Source: Diploptera punctata | Lineage: Eukaryota; Arthropoda; Insecta; Blattodea; Blaberidae | Assembly: GCA_030220185.1 (NCBI GenBank) | Contig: JASPKZ010007797.1 | Span: 3,330,001-3,394,000, forward strand | DNA: 64,000 nucleotides | Direction of reading: 5' to 3' | Part shown: in pieces, positions 21,641 to 35,927 of the stretch | How the letters are laid out: each line of letters begins with the position of its first letter | How positions within the stretch are numbered: position 1 is the first letter of the stretch | Translations under genes and position numbers: made by a program | Notes under the pieces: model-generated | The model's input: the letters and a program-made list of their open reading frames with translations, nothing else | Told to the model about the DNA's origin: nothing | Databases searched by the model: none

Positions 21641-23975
21641 GTAAGTAATTATTATTTATTTTAAATGCTGTATATTGTGATTTTTTAAATTAATTTTATC
21701 ACTCACACTGAAGTACAAAATACTTTTTCAAGACAAATTCATTTGACATTGAGAGTGAGAAATAAATTTAAATAAAAACATAGCAATATAAACCCTATTA
21801 GCTATTATAGTAGTTTTAAAATTATCGTAAGTAATGTCAAAAGTGAATTTATCTAGAAGAATTGCAAATCAAGAATCGTATTTGTTAGGACTATTTAACG
21901 AATAAAATTAAGCTGTTTATTCAAAAATCACTATTTAAATATAGTTACTGGTATTTTAAAATATTTATATATTTAATGTAAACGGCGATGTTTGATAACA
22001 AATCAGAATTGTTAGATTATGTTTATTCACTGCAACTCGATCGTATTATTTTTTTTGTCTAATGCCACCAGGTTGTCTATTATGACATTTCTGTTTTTTT
22101 TTTCCGCTGGCATTGGCGGAATTGTAATCCATTTCTTAGGTTCGGGCACCTAGAAGGCGGTGTTACGTTACCCCGATGATATGATGGGTGATAAATGATA
22201 ATGAAGCGCCAGACGAGTTCTTAACCTAAACTTACCCTAAATTCCAGACCATGGGCAACTACAGTAAGTATTCCCTTTAAGGAAAAATTCCCATGGTTTG
22301 ACCGGGAATCGAAGTCGCGACCTCATTAACTATAGTCAGAAACGCTAACCACTAGCCAATTAGGCTGGTCATTTATTGCCAAAATAGGTCGCAATATTGC
22401 AAAAATGAACCCTAGTGGAGAAATAATGAAACACATCAAACTGTATATTATAACCAACATTATAGGTTATTAATTTATTTTTTAGTAAAAAAACACGTAA
22501 AATCGAGGAATATTTTCATTATTTGCTATATTCAATGTATTTGTTGAAGAGTCAGTCACTGCAAAACAATGCCCTGACTTGTTCAGATTATTAAAGAGGG
22601 AGAGCTTTCTTTATCACAAAAGCAGGAGCTGATAAAGAGAAATCGATAAAGAGCGGGGTGAAACACGACTGTCATTGGTTGTAAAACAAAATTCATTGAA
22701 ACATGAATGGTCATTGACAACCATTAGGGGCATGAGTTAAATATAGTCTTCAAAAATTAATGTGCCCTTCATTGTGAGTGAAAACATTGGAATATTATAT
22801 CCTTAGCCAGAACTATTGTAAAACAAAATTCATTGAAACATGAATGGTCATTGACAACCATTAGGGGCATGAGTAAATATAGTCTTCAAAAATTAATGTG
22901 CCCTTCATTGTGAGTGAAAACATTGGAATATTATATCCTTAGCCAGAACTATTGTTTTCACCTCCTTCAAATCACGGTTAATGTTATCCTACGCCCGAGC
23001 CGAGTGGTTTAACCCAACATGCCCTGATGAGAGTTCCCATGGGATATTGGCCAGTACGGGACCACAGACTACTCAAAATCGTGAGGAATTTGGGTAACTA
23101 GAATTAGTAGCGGCCCCACATGCTGGACATATGTTAGCAGTTAGGATGGGAGGACAAATATATTCTAGGTATATGTATAATTGTAGGCTTTCACGACCGG
23201 TGTCTTGATCCCTGTTAGGTTCGTCTTCCGGGCTAAATGACCGTGTTCCAGTTTTCTTAATACTGGACGTTTCGTCTACTGCTGCGGTAGACTTCATCAG
23301 GAGATTTTGCTGCTCTCTGTGAACTGCTCAACAGTCGTCTATATTATTATTCTCTTCCAATGACCCTAGCCTGTAAATCCATTTCTCAAAGAAAGTACAG
23401 AATTTTTATCCTAGTTTGCCAGTGTGCCTTACTTCCATATTACGATAGTTGCCTTTATTGGTCATATATGCGTTTTCTATATGATTGGTCGTATCATTGT
23501 AATAACAGCTTCTCTCGTATCCAATGGATATAGACAAGGCCTATTTCGTATAACAATTATAGGTTGATTATCCCTCTTTGATCATTCCCCGCACTTTCCC
23601 TATTAAACGGGCGTAGGAGTTCTGGCTTCAGAGAAAAACATTAACAATGATTTGAGGTAAATTATAAATGGGATGATTGCAAATATTAGCTTATGATAAA
23701 GATGGAGAGTTTATCTCCGCAAGACCATGAACCTCTGGGTTCAATAGTGCCAGTGAGTTAGTTGATATTAATATTATTAATGTGATTAATAAATATATTT
23801 TAACATTTTTTTTATATTTTCACATTTTTTTAGGTGTTTACTTGGGGCTCTGTCCCGCCCCAACTCCTTCCTTCCAAGACTACTTTCTAATTACCATCAT
23901 GGTGGTGCATACACTGTTTTTGTTATGTGGATTTGTCAAAGTAAGTAAGCATAAGACTGCGCTACATAATATTTA

Positions 23976-24039
<64 letters not shown>

Positions 24040-25593
24040 TTTTTGATGGGGTTCGAACGAGGGGTATTCTCTTCCACCTCACCAGGGTGTTGTAATGCCA
24101 TCCACTACACGCTGGGCGGATATATGACTTAACGTACATTACGTTTTCTTGTATTCTATAATGAGAGTTTAGGATGTTCATGATGATGAAGAGAAGGGAG
24201 AAGGACATAGCCTGCTCCTATAAAAGCACCAAGGAGGCTGACCACATCCGTCGATCGATCGCTAACAACAGTACCATATGCCTTCTCAACATATGTACTG
24301 TAAAGATGTTTGTAATTTAATGCAGGGATCTGGTGCACAATCTAGCGATTAAAAATTGTTCATTACTACCTCTCCTGGTATTGTTATTTGAAAAGTTTGC
24401 AATTAATTAATTTAATCAAAGTAATTTAACAAGTAAAATTTTCATTCTCGCTGGGTATCGAACCAGGGCCGGCTATCTTAGCCAGCACGAGTAAAATTAT
24501 AGACATCAACAATTATGAATTACCTACACTTATTTAATTATACATAATAGAAGCTACACAATATACAAATGACATGGAAAGAACAAAAAAGAAATATTAT
24601 GTATAACCCTGAAACAAAGTGCTGGGTCTTGAATAAACATTATTTCATTGAAGGTATACTTGGGTTAGTGATACATTATATGTACTCAACTCCCACTAAA
24701 AGAAAATACCCACGTGGGATGACGGTCTAGATCTTATCCGATCTTAGAATTGTTTTAACATCAACAAACGCCAATTGTATCCGTCCGCAAATCGCGCCAC
24801 AATTACTGTCACTTTAAGACAGGGAGATGAGGACACAACAACATAAGACGCGACACTTTCAGTCATTTTCTTTCATCAGAATCGACTCAAATGCATCGCC
24901 CATACGTAATGGACTATTTTAAGTTGTAATTATTGATTTGGTAGATTTTAGAATATTTTCAATGTTTTGAATATTATATTTATTTACGGAGAATAACAAG
25001 TATGTTCAGAGAACATATTTTTAATTTAATGAAGGGAACTACATTTTCGCGTGCGTATTTTTTTCTACATCGCACGTTGGTGTCCATAACCAATGAAAAG
25101 CGAGCAGGTCATATGGTTTTGTTTTGATTAGGATCACTTTAAAAGATAACAGACTTGAGGGGTATTGAGTATACATGCAGGTATACTCCTCGAATACTAT
25201 TGGCTAGTGACGACGTGGAGACTGTATTGTTGTTATATACATATCAATTAAAATACTTGGTACAAATTCCTGCAATCGAGCAAGATTTATTGTGCTGGTT
25301 CGATTGCATTCATGTGACGTCACAATAATTTCATACGTTATATTAGTTTCTAAATATGTTACAGCCTATTTCCAACTATATTTCCAAGTGTACTGTACAA
25401 ACTGGGATCATCTGCATTCCTTCTTGAGACTTTCTTTTTCTATCAGTACAGTATCCGAGTTCTTAAAATGACAGTTAAAAATGAGAACATGAGAATAATA
25501 AAACAAAGAGACCTTGTAACTTTTGTCGAAAATGAGATTTCCATGTCATACCCTAGAACTAGATGGAAACTTTTACTATTTTACTACAGTTTG

Positions 25594-25636
<43 letters not shown>

Positions 25637-28600
25637 TAACCTATACAATCAAAATGACGTAGGATGTAGAAGCAGTAAGTACGCGAAGAAGTAATTCCCT
25701 TCATTAAATTAAAAATATGTAAACTTAATATACTTTTGATTCTTCGTGAATGAAAATATTAATATTCAAAACATAGAAAATATTCTAAAATATACCTAAA
25801 TCAATAATTACAACTTGAAATAGTTTATCAAATACGGATGATGTATTTGAGTCACGCTTCAGTCGATTCTGATGCAACAAAACGGCTGTAAGTGTCGAGT
25901 CTTCTGTTGCTGTGTCGCTATCTGATTTTTGAAACACAAGTCTGGCAAACCTTTGATTAAAGTTAAAAAAATAGTATTTCATAAGTTCAGTGAAACATCT
26001 CACCAGCTTTCTTGTAATCCACCCCATTCATCCATCACATGTTTAATATACTTCACAGGTGCTCCCTGTCAATGTGACAGTAATTATAGTGCGAATGGCG
26101 GAAGGATACAATTGATGTTTATGTTAGGTTCACTCTAAGAGCGGTTAAGGTATAGCTATCACATTAATAAAATTTTATTTTTATACATACGATCCATAAA
26201 CAACGTAACTTTGTTTTGAAAATGTACCTATGATGACATTTGTTAAACTTTCGTATTAAGGACAGGAGTGTTAAACACGCACAGTAGCAGACACATACAC
26301 ATACGAAACACCAATAAAAGTTCAAATTCAACGTAGTTACAGTATTTGGAAAGCATAGATGTCTTTAAGAAAATTGCAATGTAGTTCAAGAAAACCAAAA
26401 TAAGAGAAAAACAAGGAAATGTTATTATAAATAAACACACTTTGTACAATGTCATATATTTATTATATTTATATGGTGATTTTTGTCAATAAAGTTCTTA
26501 GGAAAATATTTAGACCAAAGAAATATGAACAGGCAGGTGAATAGAGAAGACAATGCAACAGTGAGCCACATAAGATAAGAAACCAAATACAATAAATACC
26601 AGATACGTCTCGTAGACTGTGATATGCAGGACATGTGGCACGAAATGGAAATAAAGAGGGAGATGGAAAATCTGTAGGAAAATCAGAGCAAAATCGCTCA
26701 CTAGGTAGGCCTAGAATGAAGTGGGAGAATAACATTAATTACAATTTGAGGGAAGTAGATTATGAATGAGATGATTATTTTTTTCTCTCTGGATAGGGAT
26801 GTGTAGAGAGCTAATTTTCGCGCGGCCAGGATCATAGTGAGTTAATTTCATATACAGTTATACAAATTCTAGGAACCGCCACTGTGTAAGATATTCAGTA
26901 CAAAATCACTGATTATTTTAGGGAAAGTTTATTGTAAATATAATATTATAATAACTAATTCAATAATGGCGAAATAAAGGAGATGCTAACATTCTCACAA
27001 AAACGTCATTGTTCAGATTACTCGCAGTATTTATTTATCTTCTTCTTTTTTAGGTTGTGAAGCAATCCTGGGATATCCAGGAAATCAGAAGGCGTATGGC
27101 TCTCATGGAAGGCGGCCTCTATCATATTGGAAGACGCGTAAGTAGCCCGCAATTTATGAGAAACAAATAAAAATTGAAGCATTTTTTTCAGTAGTGATGT
27201 ATTAGTAACATGAATACACTTACAAAAAACAACTAATTGATTCTAACAAAACTGAAAGAAAACAGTCCTACCACCTTTATAATTGTGGCCATAACACCAC
27301 AACTATCGAACAATTAATTACGGTTTGATTTGTGCGAGACATGTGGTCCGATAGGGCTGGCATATCTTATTCTGCATTCACTGTAGCGTCTGCTTTTACA
27401 GAGCAATTCAGTGGCGCTGGGAAAGTGCATAGTTTCTCTATTAATAGAGTTTTATATTAAGGTAGAATATACCTCATAGTGAGAATTCCTAAAATAAGTA
27501 GAGTTTTATATATTTAAAATGTTGCACAATTAACCTGTTAACCACAGTGTTGTTTAATTCTTACTGTTTATTTATTTGGATATAAAAGTAATCCATCAGG
27601 CCTACAAAAGAACTAGTGTCTCCTTAACCATGAGTATTTCAAAAGACGCTAAATATGGTAGCCCATTATTTTTGTTATCAATGTATGGGAAAGGTATAAC
27701 AAAAGCCACTGATTATCTAGGACTCAAGTAGGAAACATTTTACGAGAGAAATTGACAAATCGGTTCTTGGGTTACTCCACTAAGAAGAATCGTTGTGAAA
27801 ATGAATATAATATTAATCAAAAACATTGCGGCGACTAATGTTATGTTCGAACAAGGAACGTTTTAAGACATTTTTACGCCTCGAAGGAAAATCTTGTGTA
27901 ACATAATCTCAGTACCTAAGTACCTGGTAAATAATGCATGGCATACTGTATGGTTTCGTTATAAAACAAACGATAGAGGATTTTTTAATTTTTATACGAG
28001 AAGATGGCACATCAAATAGAAATTAATATTTATATAATCCATTCTTGAATTTTGATTAGGGTCCTCATTGTTCAGCTTATTATACATACATACATACATA
28101 GTGTTCTGCCCAAGCACTGGTCTTTCACTGCAAACTCAGCATTCTTTCTTGTATCCGCGTACAAACCATTTATTTTTAATACTATCATCTGATGTCTTTT
28201 TATCTTCTTTCTTTCCGTTGACCATTCCTTGTACGGCATCCATCAGCAGGCAGTTTCTTCTTGGACAGAGCCAATCCAATTTCTTTTCCACTTCTTTATG
28301 AGTTCCAGCAATGTTCTTCCTTCACCCACTCTGTCTAGCACATCTTTATTTTTTATTTTGTCTGTCCATTTTACACGTTCCGTCCTCCTCCATATCCACA
28401 TCCCAAAAGCTTCTAGTAGCTTTTTCTCATTCCGTCGTAATATCCACATCTCTGCACTATACAATGCTACACTCCACATAAAGCACTTCACTAGTCTCTT
28501 CCGTAATTCTTATGTCATAGGTCCGCAGAAAATGCTTCTCTTCTTGTTAAAAGCTTATTTTTCCATTGCTATCCTCTGCTTTTCTTCTTGACTGCAGTTC

Positions 28601-31600
28601 ATGTTACTACTGATAGTAAAACCCAAGTATTTGAAACTCTCCACTTGCTCAACGGCCTCATCTTTAATCCTCATGTTTATCTTCCTTGGATTCCTTTCTA
28701 TAATCATGATCTTCGTCTTATTTATATTTATCTTCATTCCATAATCCTCGCACTTGTCATTTAGCTCCATCAGAATTCTTCTCAGTGTCATTGCATCTTC
28801 TGCTAGCTAAGCCATATCATCAGAAAATCGTATGCACTTAATTTTTCTTCCTCCCATATTTATTTATCCGATTGAGGGTCTTTCCACTTTTCAGCGGTTG
28901 CCCTTTTACCAGCCGGCTGCTGGCCCTTCACATCCACATGTGTAAATCACAGAGGTAGATGATCAACAGCCAGTGTAGGGGTGACATGTGGTTAGCATGT
29001 CGAGTCCCCCAGCCGTTATAGCTGGTTCCTCAACCTGGAGCCGCTACTTATTGTAGCTACCCAATTGCCTCACGATGCTGGGTGGGCACCGGTCCCATAC
29101 TAGCCGAAATACCAAGAGAAAATTTCTTCCCCCATGGAGACTCGAACCAGCGCAAGTCCCGTAGCTCTGCGCCAAGGCTTTCTACCTTAACCGCTCGGCT
29201 ACGGCGCGGGACCCATATTTATTTATGCCTACCCTATTCCTGAAGCAGTTCTTCATTAGGTCTTCCAGCTAGATGTTGAAACGAGTAGGTGATAGAGGAA
29301 ATCCTTGTCGTACCACCCTTCCAATTTCTCTTCCCTCTGACATTTCTTCTCCTATCTCCATTTTTATTCGCTGCTTCATTTAAGGATTACTCAAGCCAAA
29401 TTTCTTCATGACCATCCTGAGTTTATTCCAATTCACTCTGCCAAAGGCCTTTTCAGACCAACAAATATTGCATAAACTTCTTTATCTTTTACTATATATC
29501 TTTCTCCTATTCTTCGTATCAATCCAATTGCATCTCTCGCACCCTTTCCCTTCCCGAAGCCAAACTGTTGTTCTTCCAATTCGCTTTCCATCTTAGAACG
29601 TAAATTTCGATTCAGTATGCGCAGGAGAATCTTTGCAGAGTGTGAAATCAACCTGATAGTCCAGAACTCCTTACATTTCTTCGGTATGGGTATTAACACT
29701 GTCTCAACCAATTCTTCGGGCCATTGACCTTCTTTATATATCTTGTTGCATGAAAGCATAATTTCCTTCTTTCCTTCACCCAAGCATTTAACCAATTTAA
29801 TGGGGAATATTGAAAAGTATTTCAATATATTTTGTTAAAGAAGTAAATTATTGCAATGAAAGATAGCGAAGTTCACTATTTCATCCTAAAATATTTTATG
29901 GTTGACATACTTTGAAGCACCGGGTAGCTCTTCTCCTGTGTCACGTGATTATGGCGGCAAGCGGAGTTCATTAAATTACCAAACGTACTATAAAGTTCGG
30001 ATAGAGAAAAACAGTATCCCTCTTCACTGTAGAGTAACAACTTTCTACAATATCTATTTGTAACAGTTTTCTAAAAGACTCGCCTCATAGATCCATCCAC
30101 AACTGACGTTGATCGGAAACGTACTGTTTTCGTGCTGCAGGTACAAGTTCGATAAAGCGTTGAAATCTCCCGCAACGGCCGAGGATAAATCGATAATAAT
30201 TTAATGATTTATAATTCGATTAATTACATTTATACAACCCAATATTCGATAATCTCGTCACAATGTGAACAAAACTTGATTTTGAATGGAGTGAGTGGTT
30301 CACATGTACACCCTTTGAAATAATTGATGGTGCACAGGTAATTTTCAAGTTCCAAAACGAAGCCACTGCGCATGATCACATGTCAGCTATTTGGTTCACA
30401 ACTATTTGAGAAACTGAAATCATTTCTATTTCGTTGTGTGTCGTGCAATGGAAAATAATTTCCCTTAAGTAAGTAGTACGGTATATGCTGTAAATAAAAC
30501 AAAGCAAAACAAATAAAACAAAACAAAGAATATTAATTGAAATAAGTATCAGAAAAAAACAACAGCGGAATCGAACACGAAACCTCATGCTTGGGAATGT
30601 TGTATTTAGAGCAGGGTCGCCCAAACTTTTTAATGGGCCGGGCCAATAACTGATTGTGCAATTGATCGCGGGCCGGAACAACTTTTTTGCAACAGCAATC
30701 AGACACCTTTTCACAAATTCGCCATCAGAAAACGGTTTTCCGTTTTCAGCAATTAGTTTCGAAACTTCATAACTCGCTTCGGTAACATTTCTTTGTCTTA
30801 CACCACCACCCTGAATTAATAACTGCTGTTGTGCCGTAACTTTAGAAAGGAGCTCGTTCGCTTTTTCAGTGCGCTCATCTCCATTAAATTTATCAAAATG
30901 GCTATGCTTTATTTGGTAATGTCTTTTAATGTTATATTCTTTCACAACTGCAATAACATAATTACAAATAAAACATAACACTTTGTTTCCATGCTCCTTC
31001 ACGAAGTACTTGTTGGTTCAGGATTAGTTAAACTCCCTACATTTGGAATCAACTTTGCGTTTTTTTGAAAGTATTTTCTCACTTTAACACTATTTTTACA
31101 ACTAGTCCGTGCACAGGCTACTGTTTGATTGACAAAATAACAAAGCGAAACAATTAATGTTCAAAGTTTGGAGTGGGGAAAAACGGTAAATAAGGGACGA
31201 ATCATCTCTATTACTTTGTCAAGAGATGCGGTGACACCTCAAATCCACATTCCAGAGAGATGAATTTCACACAGGGATGTCCAAACTAGATGTTACATTT
31301 TAAAATCTAAATTAAAAATATAAAATTAATTTGTTAATTTCATTCCTTACGCGGGCCACACGAAAAGCCATGGCGGGCCGGATGTGGCCCGCGGACCGTA
31401 GTTTGGACGACTCTGGTTTAGAGGGACTCTCCGAAGGGCGTTCTTAATAAATCGGTATCTTGATAGGTAGCGGGTAGAGGGATGTACATACATAGGAATT
31501 CATGAGCTGTAGTCAGGACTTCCAGTAAGAATTCAAGTTACTTATACTCTACATAAAGGAAAGTCAATGTCACGGGTTACAAACAGTTTAATAAATCTAG

Positions 31601-32429
31601 GAATAAAATATTAGCAAGACGAAATACGAATTTATATGAGAACATGTCAACCATTACTGGACTCATTTTAACATACTATTAAATAAATATCAAAAGTATA
31701 AGATAGAATCTGTCAGTATTAATTTTGAGTTTAGATGAAACATTTACTAATAATCTTAGTTCAAGAAAGAGAGATAAAGCTCAGATTGTTTGTATTAAGT
31801 ATTACTTTTTAGAACTTAAGTTTATTATAATTAAATATTCCTAAGTTAAACATCCCTCAAATTGAAACAAAACTCTACTTACGTAAACTGCCCCGCAGGA
31901 CGGCTAATGTGTTGTCGGGGCGCACCCTAGGACCTCACTCCCACTAGCCCTCTCTGGTTCAGTTTATATAGTATTCTTCTAGCATATTCTGTTCAGTTGT
32001 CTCCAAAATTCCCTGTCTCTTGTCGCAAGATAAACATATTATTTGTGGCAAATGTTCGCTGTTATATAAACATATTTCTAAATCTTTCTAAATGAGTTGC
32101 TACAATTTGTTTGTTCAGTAGAAGCTACATGATGATTTAAGATTTAATATGTCAATTAGTTAAATAAACAATGTAAGATTAATCCGGTTAAACCCGTGAT
32201 TTATCAAGTTAAGCCCCATCACAACAGGGAAACAGAAGCTCCCTCTACTAGACCACAACCGTCCCCAATAGAAACTGTCTGTATGAAGCCGTGCAACACT
32301 CCGGGACTTACTTGTATAATGAAATTAGATATCAACTTAATATAAATTAACCAGACGCGTTTTGCAGCCTTGTGATTTGTAGTAAACAAAGCTATGAGAC
32401 GTTACAACCGTCATTCATATTCTATACAG

Positions 32430-32510
<81 letters not shown>

Positions 32511-35500
32511 CTGCTTCATTTAATTAATTAATTTCCCTTATATACATAATTATTTATATAAGGAAGTCTGGTAACATGTAGGCATTATGAAAATTAACGA
32601 CATTATTAAAAAATCCTGACCAGGATCTAACTCTTTTTTTGTATATTTTAGTTTTCAGAGGACAACCCGGACGATATAGTTTTGCAAGTTCTGGCTAATC
32701 TGAGAGGAAATATGTTGATGGTAAGTACAATTTCTATCTTTCTCTTTATAGTTAGGCTACTCTACGTGTATCATGTCGCACGACCTTTCAGGAGAGGATG
32801 CCATCTCAAACATACTTTATTGACCACACAAGTACATGGAGTGACTCACTGGATGAGATATCAGCTCAATGCCGAGGCCACTTCCGAGACAAGACGAAGA
32901 TTAAATTTAAGACATGATACTTAGACATTACTACAAATTCAGGCGGGAATGATAGGGTGATTATAATGGCCAAAATGGTATTAAAGGACAATTGGGGAAT
33001 AAAGTTTCAAGATATTTACAATTGTGGGGAAGACCCAAAACTTATCTCCAGTATGTTACAAACAAAAATGTTTGTCTCCTTAACTGACAAGCCTGTATCT
33101 TATCTCTACCTTCACGCTATTATATTATAATTACTCGGTCATCCCAAAATTCAGAAAACAAAATTGCATATATAAAACGGTTATGCCGGTTGTATTATGT
33201 TGATGTAAAGCATGGACCCGTATTTCAAGCGAGGATACAATATTACGAGTAATTGATAATGAAGTTCATAGGAAATGTAGATGAACAAGTAGGCGAATGG
33301 AGCAAACTACATTACAGTAAGCTGTACGATCTTTATGGGAAACCACATTTAATAAGAAGAGTCTTGTAGATACCCGATGGGCAGGATAGGCGAAATATGT
33401 GGTGGGGAATGTATGAATTAAGGAGGAGAATTATACACAGGATGATTGGAAAATATTAGCTCAGGATAGCGAAATATGGAGACCTTATGTCCGCGCGTCC
33501 ATGAACCTGCGGGTTTTTATAGCGAGTGAGTTAGTTAGGCCAAGAGGTTGTGACATCTAGGCCCTGCCGTCCACCCCTTGGGATACCTCGGTCGTCCTGA
33601 CCATACTCCCAAGTCCTAGTTCTAGTCCTCCCTATCCTATGTTCACGTCCACGTTCAAGTTCACGGTCCTTAAACCAACACCCCAGGGAGAGAGTGTTGG
33701 AGTTTGCAGTTCTGGGAATTGCTGAGCTACATAGTACATCAGGTCGCTCAATCCTGACGACCCCACAGTTGGTCCACGGGCTCCATGAGCCTAGCCGGGA
33801 GGACTGCTGTCGCAGATCCACCGACCATTCCCCTGTTCTGCCTCCAGGGACGTGTCCTGCAGCCGTTGTGAGACCGGCTAGGGCTACAAGCCCAACAGTG
33901 TGAGACTTTTAGTACATCCAGGTGCTCATCTCCTGGCGACCCCACAGTTTGTCGACGGGCCCGTAGGCCAAGCCAGGAACCAGTACAGTAGCTCCCCTCT
34001 GGACTGGTCCGAGCCGAGCCCTGGTGTGTCCCCACGGACGCCTTCTGCAGCTGTTGTGGGCCAGCACGGAGCTCGCAAGCTCCAACAGATGAGCAACTAG
34101 TACGACAAGGCGCTCAACTCTTGCCTACCCCACTAATGGTTCACGAGTCCCTTGGACTTAACCGGGAGGACTGTCTAGCAGATCCACCGATCTTTCCCCC
34201 AGTGCACCAGCTGGGGACGTGTTTGGTTGCTGAAGTGGGTCCAGCCTGAGCATTAGTACGTCAGGTCGCTCAACTCCTGACGACCTCACAGATTGTCCTT
34301 GGGTCACTCGGTTCCAGAGTCGGCGCTAAGTCCCACGCCAAAGACCGCGCTTCCTCCTTTCTCGAGCTTGTCGACTTGGTGGTAATTCCCAGCATTACGC
34401 CCGGTATTGTCCCATCCAGCCCGTTCGCAAGACTAAGCCTAGTCGTGTAGCTGCTGTGAGGCAGCCCACTGAGCAATGTAGGCATCCAGGGTGCTCATCT
34501 CCCATGGTGCCCCCACAGATGGTCTCAGGTTCAATGAACCAAGAGAGCAGGAGCGCCAGATCTCCCACTCTCCCACCGCCCCGCAAACGGCGGCACAGGC
34601 CCCCGCTGTGGGCCGGGATAGTTCAGGCTTGACAGCAGGCCCCTATCGCAAATAATTCTCCTGCTGACCCCACTCATGGTCCGCGAGTCCATCGGACTTG
34701 GAAGGGAGGACTGACTAGCAGATCCACCGACCTTTTCCCCACTACGCCACCGAGGGGACGCGTTTTGCTGCTGGAGTGGGCGCAGCACGAGCTATATAGT
34801 ACGTCAGGTCGCTCGAGTCCTGACGACCCCACAAATGGCCCGCGGGTCCGGTCTGGACCTAGCCGGGAGGAATGCAAGCAAACCACCGACCGTTCCCCTA
34901 TCCGCTACCCGGGGACGCGCCCTGTTGCTGTTGTGAGCACAGTTGTGACAGCTTTGTTTTACAATTCATGGTCCTTCTTTGTTACAGGATGAGGACAGTA
35001 CTAGCAGCAGTGAATTTGATGAGGATGAGCTACCGCCCACGTAAGTATCTGCTCAGCACATGTTTCATCTTCCAAAAAAACATTAAACTTAAAATATATG
35101 AAACTGTTATTCTCCTAGTTATATTAGGCCTATATGGGCTCTCACTTTAAAGGAGATTGAAGTTCTTAGGAAAGTTTTCGGACCAAAGAGAGATGGAGAA
35201 GACTGCTTATTTATGATATTTATAGGAAACCCGATATAATAACAGTTAAGTCTCATAGATCGGGATCAGCAGAGGTAGGAATGATCAATGAAAAGGGGGG
35301 CTTCAAAACTTCTGATACAAAAAGGAGAAGGAAAACTGTTGGTTTTTACAATATGAGAATTCAAATTTGCCATACATTGTCTTTCCCAATATTAATTTTT
35401 AATAGGCTACTCAAGCCAATATAGCTTCTGCCTGCTTCCTGACTAACGGGATGTGGTTCAAATCCAGAAGGGGTAGAAAATTGCAATTCTTAATTTAATC

Positions 35501-35880
35501 TAATTTTAGATTTTTTCGATGCCAAGAATGTTGCGGTGTTTAATTTTTAAACGTATAGGCCTATTGTGCACCGGATTTTTGCAATGTACCGCAATGGGTC
35601 TTACATATGTTGAGAAAGAGCTTGATTCCTTTGATAGCGGATGATTCTTCGTTTGGGGGCGTTATGCCTGCCGCGGCCTCATGGAATAGGCTACGCATCG
35701 GCACCGAATTTCGAACTTCTTTCTTCTTTTCATCATAACCACTTCACAAACATACGCTGCTCTCTGTATACAATAGCCTACGTAATGTGGCGATACTTAA
35801 CAATTGAAAATAGATCACATTAATGCCTTTTATCAGAATTCGAAGCACTTAGAGTGCAGTTGTTGGCATTGGAACACACA

Positions 35881-35927
<47 letters not shown>

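Noticed and set aside
33531..34992. Several overlapping open frames on both strands in the GC-rich block
   Set aside because: They follow from few stop codons in GC-rich repeats; frames are not conserved between repeat units and no domain is visible.
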